Counted from the first letter of the stretch, positions 50,481-60,603 are shown. The stretch is DNA of 64,000 nt from Methanobacterium sp. UBA410 (GCA_002498385.1 DAHH01000003.1:1-64000); one strand, 5' to 3'. The notes: a model not told the origin generated them from the letters alone. Numbers and translations: made by a program.

Positions 50481-51833
50481 ATGAGAGTAGTTGTAATAGG
50501 TGGCGGGGCCGGTGGGCTTACCGCAGCCTCAAACATAAGAAAATACGACAAAAATGCAGAAATAACCGTTATAACAATGGATAGCCATGTAGCATATTCC
50601 CCATGTGCAATACCATACGTTCTGGGCGGTGAGATAGGATCCTTTGAAGACATCATAATGCATCAACCCGAAAATTACAAGGAAATGGGCATAAACATTT
50701 TAACAGAAGCAGAAGTTTACGAAGTCCTATCAGATGGGAACAAAGTTGAATATCGGACAAAAGATGGTGATGAAAAGGAGATAAACTACGATTATCTTGT
50801 AATGGCCACGGGAGGAACTCCCTTTATACCGCCTGTTGAGGGAACTGATCTCGAAGGGGTTTTCAAGGTCAGAACCATTGAAGACGGTGAAAAAATCAAA
50901 AAATGGGCCGAGAAAAGTAAAAAGGCTGTTATTATTGGAGCAGGAGCAATAGGTCTTGAAATAGGCTTTGAACTTAAAAATCTCGGGCTCGATGTCAGCG
51001 TGACAGAGATGCTGCCGCAGATACTTCCAAGATCCCTTGACCCTGATATGGCTGAGAAGGTCCAGGGTTACCTTGAAAGGGAAGGAATAAACGTTGTTCT
51101 TGGAAAACCAGTTGAAAAACTCGTTGGAGAAAAACGTGTCCAAAAGGCTGTTGTTGGAGATGAAACAATAGATGCAGACCTCGTGATAATGTCAACTGGG
51201 GTGAGGCCCCAGGTCAAACTCGCAGAACAGGCTGGCTGTAAGATTGGAAGGTGGGCAGTTCAGGTCAACGAGAAAATGCAAACCTCTGTACCAAACATAT
51301 ACGCTGTTGGAGACTGTGTGGAAGTCTTCGATGGAATAACCGGACAGAACACCCTATCACCCTTCGGAACAACAGCGGTACGCCAAGGAAAGGTTGCAGC
51401 CAAGAACATAACAGGTAAAGGCGGAGTGTTCCTACCAGTTTTAAACTCAACTGTTTCAAAGGTCGGAAAACTGGAAATTGGTGCTGTGGGCTTAACTGAA
51501 ACTGCAGCAGATTTAAATGGAATCCACGTTTTCAGTGGAAGAAGTCACGCTCTTACAAGGGCCAGGTACTATCCAGGCTGCAAACCAATTGACATAAAAC
51601 TTGTCTGCAACAGGGAAGGTAGAATTATCGGATCTCAGATAATTGCAAAGGAAACAGTTGCAGAGAGGGTGGACACAATGGCAGTGGCCATAGCAAAAGA
51701 GGTTAACTGCAAGGAACTGTCCAACATGGAGTTCTCATATGCCCCACCTGTTTCTATGGTCGTTGATCCTGTTGTGATTGCAGCAGAGGATGCCTGTGAA
51801 AAACTTAAAAACAGTTCAGGTTCCAAGGATTAA
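50481..51833 (+). CDS. NAD(P)H-dependent CoA-disulfide reductase / NADH oxidase-like flavoprotein
   Basis: A 450-residue FAD enzyme. GGGAGGLTAASNIRK binds FAD at the N-terminus, the single redox cysteine is in AYSPCAIPYVL (about residue 44), and IIGAGAIGLEIGFEL binds NAD(P)H; VPNIYAVGDCVE is the second FAD contact and a dimerisation domain ends the chain. The Cys placement matches CoA-disulfide reductases and water-forming NADH oxidases. It is divergent from arsM and followed by oxidative-stress genes, suggesting oxygen or thiol-stress defence. ATG follows GGTGGAAAAAATAA. Confidence 0.88.
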   Translation: MRVVVIGGGAGGLTAASNIRKYDKNAEITVITMDSHVAYSPCAIPYVLGGEIGSFEDIIMHQPENYKEMGINILTEAEVYEVLSDGNKVEYRTKDGDEKEINYDYLVMATGGTPFIPPVEGTDLEGVFKVRTIEDGEKIKKWAEKSKKAVIIGAGAIGLEIGFELKNLGLDVSVTEMLPQILPRSLDPDMAEKVQGYLEREGINVVLGKPVEKLVGEKRVQKAVVGDETIDADLVIMSTGVRPQVKLAEQAGCKIGRWAVQVNEKMQTSVPNIYAVGDCVEVFDGITGQNTLSPFGTTAVRQGKVAAKNITGKGGVFLPVLNSTVSKVGKLEIGAVGLTETAADLNGIHVFSGRSHALTRARYYPGCKPIDIKLVCNREGRIIGSQIIAKETVAERVDTMAVAIAKEVNCKELSNMEFSYAPPVSMVVDPVVIAAEDACEKLKNSSGSKD

Positions 51834-51992
51834 AAACATTGTCAAAAAATTTTTAGGGTTTTCTCCCTTTAAATTCTTCTTTAATTTTAAAATTCTTTTC
51901 AATTCCTATTTCTTTTCAATGAATCTCAAACTTTTTTTTAAAATTCGCTTTTTTATGTAAATTTTTGTAAAAAATTGAATTTTTGAATTTCG

Positions 51993-52018
51993 CTGGTTAA
52001 CCATCACTGTGTGGTTAA
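51993..52018. promoter_or_regulatory. Repeated GGTTAACC palindromes
   Basis: GGTTAACCA near 51993 and TGGTTAACC near 52010 form a larger inverted repeat between two convergent genes. The same GGTTAACCA core recurs near 53936 in the flavodiiron protein/V4R intergenic region. It may be a bidirectional terminator stem here, or a binding site of a shared redox regulator. Confidence 0.35.
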
Positions 52019-52092
52019 CCAAGTTGTAATTAAAACGAGAAAATCAAACCTTAAAAATTTTAAAAAGAAGGAAATAAAATGTTTAGGAATGC

Positions 52093-52509
52093 TTAGAAGT
52101 ACCTTTCAAGAAGGCCTGCAAGCATTCTGGCGTGCCTTCCCTCATCCCTCGAGCTCTCGTCAAAGAAATCGTGTGCGGGGTCAAGTCCACATTCCTTTGC
52201 CTTGGTTGCAGCTGCTTTTTTCTCCTTGTTGGCCATCTGCTCACCTGAAAGCATCATTTCTAGGTTTTCCTTGAGGGATGTGGATATCACACCGTTCATC
52301 TCTGCGAAGTGGGATGCGTGTTCTGCTTCTTCAAATGCTATCCTCTTTAAGACTTCTCCAACCTCTGGAAGGCCGTTTCTCTGTGCCTGGCGGGCCATTG
52401 CAAGGTACATTCCAACCTCCTTGCATTCACCCTCGAAGTTTGCCTGAACTTCCTTTTCCACATCTGTTCCTTTACAGGTTCCTATTTCATGTTCATTTAT
52501 CAAATCCAT
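52093..52509 (-). CDS. Rubrerythrin-like ferritin-fold protein
   Basis: A 138-residue four-helix di-iron protein. Ligand motifs are [27 protein letters not shown] and [11 protein letters not shown] (paired E and ExxH). There is no rubredoxin tail. The cysteines TCKG near the start and KECG near residue 107 are unusual. Rubrerythrins reduce hydrogen peroxide in anaerobes. ATG at 52509 sits behind AAGGAGGATAAGAAC. The flavodiiron gene lies upstream on the same strand, so the two may share a message. Confidence 0.88.
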   Translation of the reverse strand: MDLINEHEIGTCKGTDVEKEVQANFEGECKEVGMYLAMARQAQRNGLPEVGEVLKRIAFEEAEHASHFAEMNGVISTSLKENLEMMLSGEQMANKEKKAAATKAKECGLDPAHDFFDESSRDEGRHARMLAGLLERYF

Positions 52510-52667
52510 GTTCTTATCCTCCTTACTTATCTTTAAATCATTTTTTTGATTTTATTTTAAATTTAGACTTAAAATACTTGATTTGGTGATAAATCTAATA
52601 TATACCTTTTATACACCTTTTTAAGATTTTAAACGGGAATTTATATACTCCACATTCATGGCCATGA

Positions 52668-53888
52668 TCAACCTTTAAGGGATGCTGCAAGTTTTTTACC
52701 CAGCTGGTAGCAGTTTTCAAGTTCATCCTTGTCAGGGACGTAGTAAACCTCGTATGCATCTGAAACGTCAAATCCACATTCTTCAAGGTCTTCTTTGATT
52801 TTCTGTGGTGCTCCACCATTACCTCCCATGGAGCCGAAGGTTACTGCAGGTTTTTTGCCGCCTGTTCTGTTGAACTTCAACCCTCTGAGGTAGTAGATGA
52901 TGTCCCCCATGCTTGGGTAGGGTTCGTCGTAGATGGTTGGGATTCCGAATGCAACGGCCTTGCTGTCCAGAATGTCCTTAACTATTTCACTGCGTTCGTC
53001 CTCATGGAGGAAGTACATTTTAACCTCAAAGCCTTCGCTTATGGCTCCTTCAGCAACTTCATGGGCCATTTTTTGGGTTGAGCCGTGCATTGTATCGTAG
53101 ACTATGGTTAGTTTATCCTTGCATTCACCTGTGGCCCAGCCACTGTAGGCTCCTATGACCTTCATTGGATCCGTCCATATCTGGCCATGGGATGGTGCTA
53201 TCATCTTCACCTTGTCCAGGAGTCCTAGATCCTCGATTTCCTTGAACTTTTTAAGCACCAGTTTTGAGAGTGGTGTTATGAGGTTGGCGTAGAACTTCTG
53301 GGCTGCGTCCATGAGCAAGTACTCTGGAATCTCGTTGTCGTACCTCTCAGTGAGGCACAGGTGCTGTCCAAAAGCATCATTTGGGAAGAGAATTCCTTCC
53401 TCAGCGTAGAGCGTGAACATGCTGTCGGGCCAGTGCAGCAGGAATGCCTCGAGAAATGCCAGGGTTTTTCCCCCAAGGTCCAGGCTGTCGCCCGTTTTAA
53501 CAGTCTTGAAGTCTGCACCTTCAAGTGCAGGGAAGTGTTTTTTAAGGCCATCAACTGCTATCTTTGTGCAATAAATTGGTGCCTCTGGGAATTTTTTGTG
53601 TATTTCTGTTAGAGCTCCGCTGTGGTCTTTTTCAACGTGGTTCTGCACGATCACATCAATGTTAACTTCTTTTCCTTCCTTCTCGAACGCGTCTTCTATT
53701 CTTCCCCAGAGCTGGGCTGAGTGTCCTGGGTAACAGTTGTCTATTAAAGCAACTTTTTCGTCTCCAAACACCAGATATGCGTTGTAAGTTGTTCCATTTA
53801 ATGTGTAACCGTGGTAGGTTCTTATGTCCCAGTCAAGAACCCCCACCCAGTACACTCCTTCCTTCATTTTTACTGCTTCTGCCTTCAT
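52668..53888 (-). CDS. fprA: Flavodiiron protein, F420H2 oxidase
   Basis: A 406-residue enzyme that reduces oxygen to water, in methanogens with F420H2. The N-terminal metallo-beta-lactamase domain carries the di-iron ligands ([24 protein letters not shown]) and the C-terminal flavodoxin domain binds FMN ([26 protein letters not shown]). ATG at 53888 follows AGTGGAGGATGAAAA. It is divergent from a V4R-type regulator, with several inverted repeats in the shared intergenic region, so regulation by that protein is likely. Confidence 0.95.
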   Translation of the reverse strand: MKAEAVKMKEGVYWVGVLDWDIRTYHGYTLNGTTYNAYLVFGDEKVALIDNCYPGHSAQLWGRIEDAFEKEGKEVNIDVIVQNHVEKDHSGALTEIHKKFPEAPIYCTKIAVDGLKKHFPALEGADFKTVKTGDSLDLGGKTLAFLEAFLLHWPDSMFTLYAEEGILFPNDAFGQHLCLTERYDNEIPEYLLMDAAQKFYANLITPLSKLVLKKFKEIEDLGLLDKVKMIAPSHGQIWTDPMKVIGAYSGWATGECKDKLTIVYDTMHGSTQKMAHEVAEGAISEGFEVKMYFLHEDERSEIVKDILDSKAVAFGIPTIYDEPYPSMGDIIYYLRGLKFNRTGGKKPAVTFGSMGGNGGAPQKIKEDLEECGFDVSDAYEVYYVPDKDELENCYQLGKKLAASLKG

Positions 53889-53934
53889 TTTTCATCCTCC
53901 ACTTTTTTATTAATCTTTTTTTATTAGTTATGTT

Positions 53935-54044
53935 CGGTTAACCAAACTTGATGAAATTTGGTTCGGGTCTTATCAAACTGTACGGTAATATACGAACTAT
54001 CCTATATAAAGTTTACTGTTCGGATGGATACGAACCATTATATA
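53935..54044. promoter_or_regulatory. fprA / V4R regulator divergent promoter with GTTCG-CGAAC repeats
   Basis: The half-site GTTCG or CGAAC recurs: TTCGGTTAACC near 53934, GGTTCGGG near 53961, ACGAAC near 53994, and a clean inverted pair GTTCG (54018-54022) / CGAAC (54031-54035) just ahead of the TATA sequence ATTATATA (54037-54044). AACCAAA/TTTGGTT also pair near 53940-53963. The TATA box lies about 25 bases before the V4R ATG. Confidence 0.5.
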
Positions 54045-54064
54045 GGGGGAGTAACAACGTAACC

Positions 54065-54889
54065 ATGAGCAAGATGACCCAGATAGAACATGAAAAACCA
54101 GCTGCCAAAAAGTCCAGAAGGGGCAAGTGGGAGGGCAGCCAGATAAAGATCTTTGCAACACCGCAAGGTGTGAACGTTGTAGAAAGCCCAATAAAAGCTA
54201 AAATACTATCAATATTAAAAGATGGAGGTTTAAACGCTTCAAAAATTGTTTTTTTAACAGGTAAATCCAAATCAACCATTTCAGCTCACCTGAAGGATCT
54301 TATGGATGCCGGGATCGTCGATACAAAACCAGACCCAGAAGACGGTAGGCGGAAGATCTTTTTCATAAAATCCCGTTACCTTGGAGACCTGTCCCGCGAA
54401 AAAGAGTTCGAAAAGGAGATGGATGATTACATTGCAACAGGAGTTGTAAAATCTCAAGATCCGTTTAAATTTTTCAGATTCGTTTTCAGAACCATAAGAG
54501 TTGCACTGATGGAGGAAGGAATCAACATAGACCCAGTACTTCACAAGGCAGGTTACAGTGTTGGTGAAGCCTTCTACGAAAATCTGAAAAACCCAGAAAC
54601 TGGAAAATTGCTGGAAAACATCCAGAAATTCTGGAAAAAAAACAGGCTCGGAAGGGTTGAAGTTGAAAAACTCGATCCACTGGTGGTGAGAAACTACGAC
54701 TGCTTTGAATGTCAAGACCTGCCTAAGCTAGGCAGACCAGCATGCGCGTTTGATTCAGGAATGCTTGAGGCCATATTTTCGGCCCAGTTCCGAAACCAGG
54801 TTGATGTTGAAGAGGTCAGATGTTATGCAATGGGTGACGATTACTGTGAATTTGTTATAAGCCCCAAAGAAGTGCGAGAAAACTTGTAG
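54065..54889 (+). CDS. V4R-domain transcriptional regulator with winged helix
   Basis: A 274-residue protein: an N-terminal winged helix (SPIKAKILSILKDGGLNASK, GKSKSTISAHLKDL) joined to a C-terminal V4R small-molecule domain (AGYSVGEAFYENL, then NYDCFECQDLP and VEEVRCYAMGDDYCEF). Its five or six cysteines could sense redox state or bind metal. ATG at 54065 is preferred because TATA and operator sequences lie inside the longer frame that begins at 53948. It faces away from fprA and probably controls it. Confidence 0.82.
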   Translation: MSKMTQIEHEKPAAKKSRRGKWEGSQIKIFATPQGVNVVESPIKAKILSILKDGGLNASKIVFLTGKSKSTISAHLKDLMDAGIVDTKPDPEDGRRKIFFIKSRYLGDLSREKEFEKEMDDYIATGVVKSQDPFKFFRFVFRTIRVALMEEGINIDPVLHKAGYSVGEAFYENLKNPETGKLLENIQKFWKKNRLGRVEVEKLDPLVVRNYDCFECQDLPKLGRPACAFDSGMLEAIFSAQFRNQVDVEEVRCYAMGDDYCEFVISPKEVRENL

Positions 54890-55006
54890 ATTGAGTAGTG
54901 ATAAACTAACTCTTTTGTGTCCTAGAGTTCTATAACATCTCAACGTTACACTCCACTTCCTGCATCAAAATTATTTGTCGTTTTAGCAACTATTCATTGA
55001 TATATT

Positions 55007-55948
55007 CTAAAGCTCTTCTCTAAATTCCAATTCACCTCCACACTGACATTTACTAAAATCATCGGGAGACTCACCTTCCTCTAGTTTATAATAGCCCCCA
55101 CAGCTTTCGCAAACGAGATAACCATTATTTTCCGTGTTTCCTCCATAAACACCAATACCTTCTAAACGCTCGGGAATGGCCTTATACTCGGTTACATCCG
55201 TATTTATAAGTTTAAAAAAGGTTTTATAAGCCATAACCACGTCTTCTGCCTCAATTTCTAACCGACCCTCATTTACAGCACTGCAACCAGCAAGTGTCCG
55301 GATAAAAAGATCTTCTACAGCTTTATATTCTGAAAATTTGTTAATGCATTTAATTAGAATTATGTCTTGCATTAGCTCTGTTAAAGTTGTATAAACGTTT
55401 TTTACTTCTTTATTTTTCCATTTAACTTTTTTAAGGATCTGAAAATATTTGGATGTTGGTTCAGGAAGATCTTCCAAGTCTACCTCATCGAACTTGTTTA
55501 ATGCAAAAACAATTCGCTCATCTAAACCACTAAAATAGATATTAAGAGAATCAATCCATTTCAATTTGCCTTTTTCAACATAATATATAGATTCTAAATA
55601 AACATGAACCAGTGCAATATCCCTAAGCGATATTAAAGAACTTGAAAATATATTTGTTAATAGGCCCCCAAATGGAAGAGTACCCTTAGCAGCTCTTAAA
55701 AGTCTAACTTTTGAGCCTTCCTCAAATGTGAACTTCCTATTTTCCTTAACGAGCCTGTTTGTAGTAACAGCTTTAATTAGCTCTTCATAAAACTTTGATC
55801 CTCTTAAACCATTTATTTCAATTAGTATTTCATTCAACCCGTCTATTTCAAAATTTTTTAAATAATTAAATAATCTTTCTATATCTATAATCCCTCTTTC
55901 CCGCTCTTTCTCAGTGGCCATTTCTTCAAGTTTTTCTGATATGCTCAT
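55007..55948 (-). CDS. Zinc-ribbon partner protein, cassette 4
   Basis: A 313-residue protein, last of four related partners in this locus. It is mainly helical: a long N-terminal region, [20 protein letters not shown] in the middle, then [20 protein letters not shown] leading to [14 protein letters not shown]. The last 45 residues form a zinc ribbon ([29 protein letters not shown]-x2-C and C-x-C). ATG at 55948 follows GAGGTGTTCTA, 24 bases after the tail gene. Function unknown; the constant pairing with a variable membrane tail suggests a cytoplasmic partner of that tail. No signal peptide or membrane helix is seen. Confidence 0.7.
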   Translation of the reverse strand: MSISEKLEEMATEKERERGIIDIERLFNYLKNFEIDGLNEILIEINGLRGSKFYEELIKAVTTNRLVKENRKFTFEEGSKVRLLRAAKGTLPFGGLLTNIFSSSLISLRDIALVHVYLESIYYVEKGKLKWIDSLNIYFSGLDERIVFALNKFDEVDLEDLPEPTSKYFQILKKVKWKNKEVKNVYTTLTELMQDIILIKCINKFSEYKAVEDLFIRTLAGCSAVNEGRLEIEAEDVVMAYKTFFKLINTDVTEYKAIPERLEGIGVYGGNTENNGYLVCESCGGYYKLEEGESPDDFSKCQCGGELEFREEL

Positions 55949-55972
55949 TAGAACACCTCAATTAGCCCTTGA

Positions 55973-56269
55973 TTAAACTGTTAAAAAGTTCTCAAGATCC
56001 TGTGGATTAGGAATATTCTTACTCAAAATACTGATTATAACATCTATAATAGAATGGACAGTTCCAAAAGGATCTTTGACGAATTCTCCAGTAGTTACTA
56101 TATCCCCAAGAAGCTTAATTTCATTTGCAGAATTCGGGAAAAACTTAACCAAAGACTTCTCCAAAAGTTTTTCACCAAGATTAGAACCCAAAACATCCAA
56201 ATTCCACTCAGGGATCACAACACTACCACTACTCACAGACCCTCTAACACCAGCAATATCCCGTGCCAA
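55973..56269 (-). CDS. Orphan surface-protein tail, cassette 4
   Basis: A 98-codon frame starting at a TTG that falls inside NQLARDIAGVRGSVSSG. The same sequence occurs within the large surface protein at 61.1 kb, and 53 bases here (56224-56276) are identical to 61090-61142. After the motif comes VVIPEWNLDVLG and an amphipathic tail ending IPNPQDLENFLTV. Unlike the other tails it has no membrane helix. The frame stays open upstream of the TTG (KPEELNLTNQ) to a stop, as expected if this is a displaced 3' end of a longer gene and not a free-standing gene. Confidence 0.55.
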   Translation of the reverse strand: MARDIAGVRGSVSSGSVVIPEWNLDVLGSNLGEKLLEKSLVKFFPNSANEIKLLGDIVTTGEFVKDPFGTVHSIIDVIISILSKNIPNPQDLENFLTV

Positions 56270-56276
56270 CTGATTG
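56224..56276. repeat. 53-base junction repeat, copy A
   Basis: Identical over 53 bases to 61090-61142. It encodes the NQLARDIAGVRGSVSSG junction in both places. Such an exact match beside diverged flanks is a natural target for homologous recombination between the orphan cassette and the main surface gene. Confidence 0.8.
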
Positions 56277-56310
56277 GTTAGGTTGAGTTCTTCTGGTTTA
56301 GGGATTCCAG

Positions 56311-57231
56311 TTATAATAACCAGTCAATTTTGCCATAGTACCTTAGTTTGCCTCCACATTCGCAATCTTTGGTAAAATCGTCTGGTAATTCACCGAGTTG
56401 TAGTTGGTAATATCTTCTGCATTTTTTACATATCAAGTAACCTAGTTTTCCTGGTTCTACTCCTATTTCATCGATTAATTTGGGTATGTCAGTTTTCATC
56501 AGTTTAAGGTAAGTACCATAAGCAATCACCATGTCTTCTTTAGTTATCATGTCTCTATCATCATTCACAGCATTACATCCGGCCAGTAGCACATTAAAAA
56601 ACATTTCTGTTCCTGTAAATCTCATTGGTAAAGATGAAAATACTGTTAAACTGATGTACATCATCACGTGGCGAATTTTCTTGAAAAAATTTTTTGATTC
56701 TTCACTTGCCCATTTTATTTGTTTGAGTTTTTGGATGTATTCCTTGGTGGGTTTTGGAACATCAGAGACTTCGTCAAATTTATCTAGAGCAGATATGATG
56801 CGTTCATCAAGTCTTGCAAAGTAAATTTTTTGGATGTCTTCAAGTTTTAGTTTTCTTTCGATGTTTATGTAGTAAAAACATTCAATAAAAAAGTAGATGG
56901 TTTTTAGTTCTTTGAAACTTATTAGATCTGTGAGAATCGGTATTTTGACGGTGGAATGACCTAAATTTTCATGTGCTAACCTTAATAATGGGACTTGGTG
57001 CATTTGTCCCCTGTTTAGGGATACAGAAGAATCATATCTCTCATCTTTACTGGCTTTAAGCAATTTTTCATAGTTTTCAAGATTTTTCAGGTTTTTTATC
57101 TCTCGGATCAATTCATCTAACCCTTCAACTTCTTCCTGCCCCAATTTCAGCATAGCATCCCTTAACCTCAATTCATTATGTTTGGAAGGAGGCATGGACC
57201 TTATCTCTTTCAGCGAAGGCAATTTCTTCAT
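56311..57231 (-). CDS. Zinc-ribbon partner protein, cassette 3
   Basis: A 306-residue relative of the other three partners. Shared landmarks are IQKIYFARLDERIISALDKF, PKPTKEYIQKLKQIKWASEE and the LLAGCNAVND segment before MVIAYGTYLKLMKTDI. Its zinc ribbon is diverged (YLICKKCRRYYQL, DFTKDCECGGKL) and ends with KIDWLL. ATG at 57231 follows AGAGGAG. It starts 18 bases after its tail gene. The divergence of the ribbon and N-terminus from cassettes 2 and 4 shows that partners differ as their tails differ. Confidence 0.7.
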   Translation of the reverse strand: MKKLPSLKEIRSMPPSKHNELRLRDAMLKLGQEEVEGLDELIREIKNLKNLENYEKLLKASKDERYDSSVSLNRGQMHQVPLLRLAHENLGHSTVKIPILTDLISFKELKTIYFFIECFYYINIERKLKLEDIQKIYFARLDERIISALDKFDEVSDVPKPTKEYIQKLKQIKWASEESKNFFKKIRHVMMYISLTVFSSLPMRFTGTEMFFNVLLAGCNAVNDDRDMITKEDMVIAYGTYLKLMKTDIPKLIDEIGVEPGKLGYLICKKCRRYYQLQLGELPDDFTKDCECGGKLRYYGKIDWLL

Positions 57232-57249
57232 CTCCTCTAAAGATTACAA

Positions 57250-57837
57250 TTAAAACTCATGAATAATTTCATTCCATTTTTTAAGTGGATTTGGATCCAA
57301 TATAAAATCAGCTATGGAAACCCCTCTGAAAACAGCATGAATATACCCAATATATTCTGGGAACATGCTACTCAACGTTTCTTCAGCCACCATTTCATCC
57401 AAACCGGGGTTTAAAAGGCAAAGTAACTTTCCCCATCTTTCATAAGCAATTTCAGCAGCTCGAGAATTTAAAACATCCATAACAGTCGGTAATAAGACAT
57501 CCCGGATAAATAAGCTTAATGAACCACTCAAATAGTTTGTGTAAGTCCATAAAGTTTCTAATGAGTTCATTATACCCATCCAGACTGACATTAAATATTC
57601 TGATATTGACGCCCGATATTTGTATACAACTATTATTAATGCAACAAATGAAGCTATGCTTGCATAAACCCACCAAGGAGTTTCTCCATTTTTCACCTCA
57701 CCCTCCTTCTGAACCGGTTCAGAATTCCATTCAGGAATTGCAACACTGCCACTACTCACAGACCCTTTAACACCAGCAATATCCCAAAACACAATTGAAT
57801 GGCGAAGATCACAGGCTTGTTTTATCCATAGAATCAC
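57250..57837 (-). CDS. Orphan surface-protein tail with membrane helix, cassette 3
   Basis: A 195-residue product from a GTG nine bases after the partner gene of cassette 2. Residues 20-37 carry [24 protein letters not shown] sequence, then a Lys/Glu linker, [21 protein letters not shown] as the membrane helix, and a 120-residue tail (SEYLMSVWMGIMNSLETLW, then FIRDVLLPTVMD and LNPGLDEMVAEE). The first part of the tail aligns with that of the main gene, the rest is unique. There is no signal peptide. Whether it is translated on its own or serves as a recombination donor is open. Confidence 0.6.
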   Translation of the reverse strand: MILWIKQACDLRHSIVFWDIAGVKGSVSSGSVAIPEWNSEPVQKEGEVKNGETPWWVYASIASFVALIIVVYKYRASISEYLMSVWMGIMNSLETLWTYTNYLSGSLSLFIRDVLLPTVMDVLNSRAAEIAYERWGKLLCLLNPGLDEMVAEETLSSMFPEYIGYIHAVFRGVSIADFILDPNPLKKWNEIIHEF

Positions 57838-57930
57838 TGAACCATTTTAACCATTATCAAGACTCTTCACATACCTCAATTCACCTCCACACTGGCATTT
57901 ACTAAAATCATCGGGAGACTCACCTTTCTT
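57662..57930. repeat. Cassette-junction repeat, copy 1
   Basis: About 270 bases nearly identical to 59523-59791, spanning the end of one zinc-ribbon gene (SLDNG ending), the GTG start of the next tail, the GSVSSG motif and the [10 protein letters not shown] helix start. Differences are scattered single bases. It shows duplication of whole cassettes or gene conversion between them. Confidence 0.8.
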
Positions 57931-59115
57931 TAACTTATAATAGCCCCCACAGCTTTCACAAACGAGATAACCCTTATCTTGATTTTTAGAAACAGGCCCT
58001 ATCTGTTTTGTACCTATAACTCGAGCAATATTAAATAAAAATATCGACAAAAGCAGCAGAGTGAAAGCTTGAAGTATATAACCATTTAAATAGAGTATTA
58101 TTGCCAAAATAATCATCAAAGTACTATAAAAAACATACACAACCCTATGAACCAAAACAAAAGACAGAATTCCTGCAAAAATAAGAAACAAACCACCCAA
58201 ATAAACAGGGAAATAACCATAAAAAACAATTAAAACACCTAAAACCACAAAAAGCAAACCCCAAACCCGCAACCACAGATGTAACAAAACATCAGAACTT
58301 GCCAGCCTAAAAAACCTCTCAAAAAAGGAATTATCAGCAGAAACATCCAAATCCCCCATCCTCTCAACAGCCCTATAAACAGTCACATCAGTTTTCATAA
58401 GCTTAAAATAAGTCTTATAAGCCCTTACAACATCATCAACCAAAACCACAACCCTATCATCCGAAACAGCAGCACAAAAACAAAGAAACTCAACAAAAAG
58501 TTGTTCATAACTACCAAAAAGAGAATATCCACACAAAGCATCCCCTATACGACCCATTGTGCTATCTATCTTATGAAATAAATTTCTACTTGGTTTTTGC
58601 CATCGAACCCGCTTAAGTTTTTGAAAAAATTCTGTTTTGGAAGTAAGAGTCTTTTCAAAGTCATCAAAACAATCTAATAAAAGAAAAACTCTCTCGTCTA
58701 ATCCACCAAAATAGATATTTCGCATATCTTCTGTGCTTAATGGTTTATTAGTATTCATATAATAAAAATATTCAAAAAAACGGTATTTATTAGGGAATTC
58801 ATTAAAAACAACCCCTTTAAAAGGTGGAAACCTTACTATGAACACATTAGTTAACACTTGTTTAGCAGATCTTATCATAGGTGCCTTAAAAAAGTCTTCA
58901 CGCCTAACTTCATTTTTATAAATTTTATTCTTTATCTTATAACTATTAATTAAGCTTTTATAAATATTTGACTCATTTAAACGTTTAATTTGACATATAA
59001 TATCTTTCAAACCTTCAATTTCATTTACAATTCCTTCTAATCCAGCTATTTTATTTTCTAAATCCTTATCTGCGCTCTCTTGACTCCATCTCTTAAAAGT
59101 TTCACTCACCCCCAT
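57847..59115 (-). CDS. Zinc-ribbon partner protein with inserted membrane domain, cassette 2
   Basis: The longest partner, 422 residues. It shares [20 protein letters not shown] and [20 protein letters not shown] with the others, but then inserts about 110 residues of very hydrophobic sequence ([66 protein letters not shown]) before the zinc ribbon [13 protein letters not shown]. So this partner is membrane-bound with the ribbon facing one side. Its ATG lies one base after the TAA of its tail gene, whose last codons (TGG AGG AAA) supply the ribosome binding site, giving tight translational coupling. Confidence 0.72.
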   Translation of the reverse strand: MGVSETFKRWSQESADKDLENKIAGLEGIVNEIEGLKDIICQIKRLNESNIYKSLINSYKIKNKIYKNEVRREDFFKAPMIRSAKQVLTNVFIVRFPPFKGVVFNEFPNKYRFFEYFYYMNTNKPLSTEDMRNIYFGGLDERVFLLLDCFDDFEKTLTSKTEFFQKLKRVRWQKPSRNLFHKIDSTMGRIGDALCGYSLFGSYEQLFVEFLCFCAAVSDDRVVVLVDDVVRAYKTYFKLMKTDVTVYRAVERMGDLDVSADNSFFERFFRLASSDVLLHLWLRVWGLLFVVLGVLIVFYGYFPVYLGGLFLIFAGILSFVLVHRVVYVFYSTLMIILAIILYLNGYILQAFTLLLLSIFLFNIARVIGTKQIGPVSKNQDKGYLVCESCGGYYKLKKGESPDDFSKCQCGGELRYVKSLDNG

Positions 59116-59116
59116 A

Positions 59117-59698
59117 TTATTTCCTCCACTTCATTACATAATCCCATAATGCTTTAAATGTCAAAGCAGCAGCTACAACAGTCGCAACCATGCCCCATTC
59201 AGTTGGACCGGCATAGATTGCAAACATGCCAATCCACGTCCCTATGAGTCCCTCCAAGCTAGGCGCATTAAGCGTTAAAAGATACGAAATAATTGTAAAG
59301 GTAAATCCTTGAGCACTACTGGGTTCAAATATTATTTTAAACATAAAAGGCCATAGAAAATCCTCTACAAATGCGCTTAATCCCATATTACCATAGAACC
59401 AATTGGCTGCAGTTCTTATCGCTCCTAATGAATTTCCCATGGCATTTTGCACGGTTTGCAAGTACTCATTTTCCCCGAAATACATCGAAGCAGCACCAGT
59501 AACAGCCACACTGAGAACCAAAGCATAAACCCACCAAGGAGTTTCTCCATTTTTCATCTCATCCTCCTTCTGAACCGGTTCAGGATTCCATTCAGGAACT
59601 GCAACACTGCCACTACTCACAGACCCTTTAACACCAGCAATATCCCAAAACACGATCAAATGGCGAAGATCACAGGTTTGTTCTATCCATAGAATCAC
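59117..59698 (-). CDS. Orphan surface-protein tail with membrane helix, cassette 2
   Basis: A 193-residue product starting at GTG nine bases after partner 1. The first 70 residues are nearly the same as cassette 3 ([20 protein letters not shown], then [17 protein letters not shown]), after which the tail is unrelated: [52 protein letters not shown] and a basic end [10 protein letters not shown] constant head with a replaced tail is the defining feature of this locus. Tail helices are strongly hydrophobic and may insert in membranes. Confidence 0.6.
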   Translation of the reverse strand: MILWIEQTCDLRHLIVFWDIAGVKGSVSSGSVAVPEWNPEPVQKEDEMKNGETPWWVYALVLSVAVTGAASMYFGENEYLQTVQNAMGNSLGAIRTAANWFYGNMGLSAFVEDFLWPFMFKIIFEPSSAQGFTFTIISYLLTLNAPSLEGLIGTWIGMFAIYAGPTEWGMVATVVAAALTFKALWDYVMKWRK

Positions 59699-59791
59699 TA
59701 AACCATTTTAACCATTATCAAGACTCTTCACATACCTCAATTCACCTCCACACTGACATTTACTAAAATCATCGGGAGACTCACCTTCCTT
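59523..59791. repeat. Cassette-junction repeat, copy 2
   Basis: Partner of the copy at 57662-57930; offset 1861 bases. Parts of it (the zinc-ribbon end) recur a third time near 55013-55090. Confidence 0.8.
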
Positions 59792-60583
59792 TAGTCTGTA
59801 ATATCCATTACATTTATCACAGACCAAATAGCCATGTGATACTCTTTGTTTGGAGTTTGTTCCATCAATTAATTTTGAAATATCCGTTCTAATAATTTTA
59901 AAAAATGTTTTATATGCTGTAAACACGTCACTTTCATCTATTTTCCATTTTTCTTCCTTTATAGCACTACAACCTGCTAAAAATAGGATAACTCGGGCCT
60001 GTCTTATATCGAACGAACACTCAGTGATTCTATAATGCTTAAAAACAAAAAATGTCATTATTTTATCTAATTCTGTGTAAATTTTCTTAGTTTTCCTATT
60101 TTCCCATTTTAATTTTTGAAGTTTCTGAAAAAATTCTGGTGTAACTTCAGGAGTTTTATCAATTTTATCAAAATTTAAAAGATTTAAGGCTATTTTTTCA
60201 CCTACTCCACTAGAAAATAATCTTTCAACATCTTCAGGTCCTAATTGTCTTTCCAAATACATAGAATAGACCCACTCTAAAAATGGAAAGAAAAAAGAAA
60301 ATGTGTCATAATCTATTAAATCAGATAAAAACTTAACTGGAATGTTTCTCAAAGTTTCATAGGCAAAAACTAAAAAATTGTTTTTCTCCGCGATTTTAGT
60401 ACTTATATCACTTAGTAGAGGCACTGGTTCTTTCCAATCGGCATAAACTTTGAATAAACTGTCATAATAACCAAAATCTATTAAAAATTGTAAATCAACC
60501 ATTAAATCATCTAATAACTCATTAGAATATTCTTTTTTCAATTTTTTTAAGCCATATTCTCCAAGATCATTACGCGAAGGCAT
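59708..60583 (-). CDS. Zinc-ribbon partner protein, cassette 1
   Basis: A 291-residue partner immediately behind the main surface gene's tail. Helical throughout, with [59 protein letters not shown] and [17 protein letters not shown], then the ribbon [13 protein letters not shown] and [15 protein letters not shown]. The ending SLDNG is identical to partner 2. ATG at 60583 begins 20 bases after the tail stop. No membrane helix. It is the cognate candidate for the tail now joined to the surface protein. Confidence 0.7.
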   Translation of the reverse strand: MPSRNDLGEYGLKKLKKEYSNELLDDLMVDLQFLIDFGYYDSLFKVYADWKEPVPLLSDISTKIAEKNNFLVFAYETLRNIPVKFLSDLIDYDTFSFFFPFLEWVYSMYLERQLGPEDVERLFSSGVGEKIALNLLNFDKIDKTPEVTPEFFQKLQKLKWENRKTKKIYTELDKIMTFFVFKHYRITECSFDIRQARVILFLAGCSAIKEEKWKIDESDVFTAYKTFFKIIRTDISKLIDGTNSKQRVSHGYLVCDKCNGYYRLKEGESPDDFSKCQCGGELRYVKSLDNG

Positions 60584-60603
60584 AAATATCCCAACTAACT
60601 TAA

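Noticed and set aside
55007..60583. Provirus or integrative element as the source of the cassette array
   Set aside because: No integrase, replication, capsid or conjugation gene and no attachment-site repeat or tRNA boundary is visible in the window.
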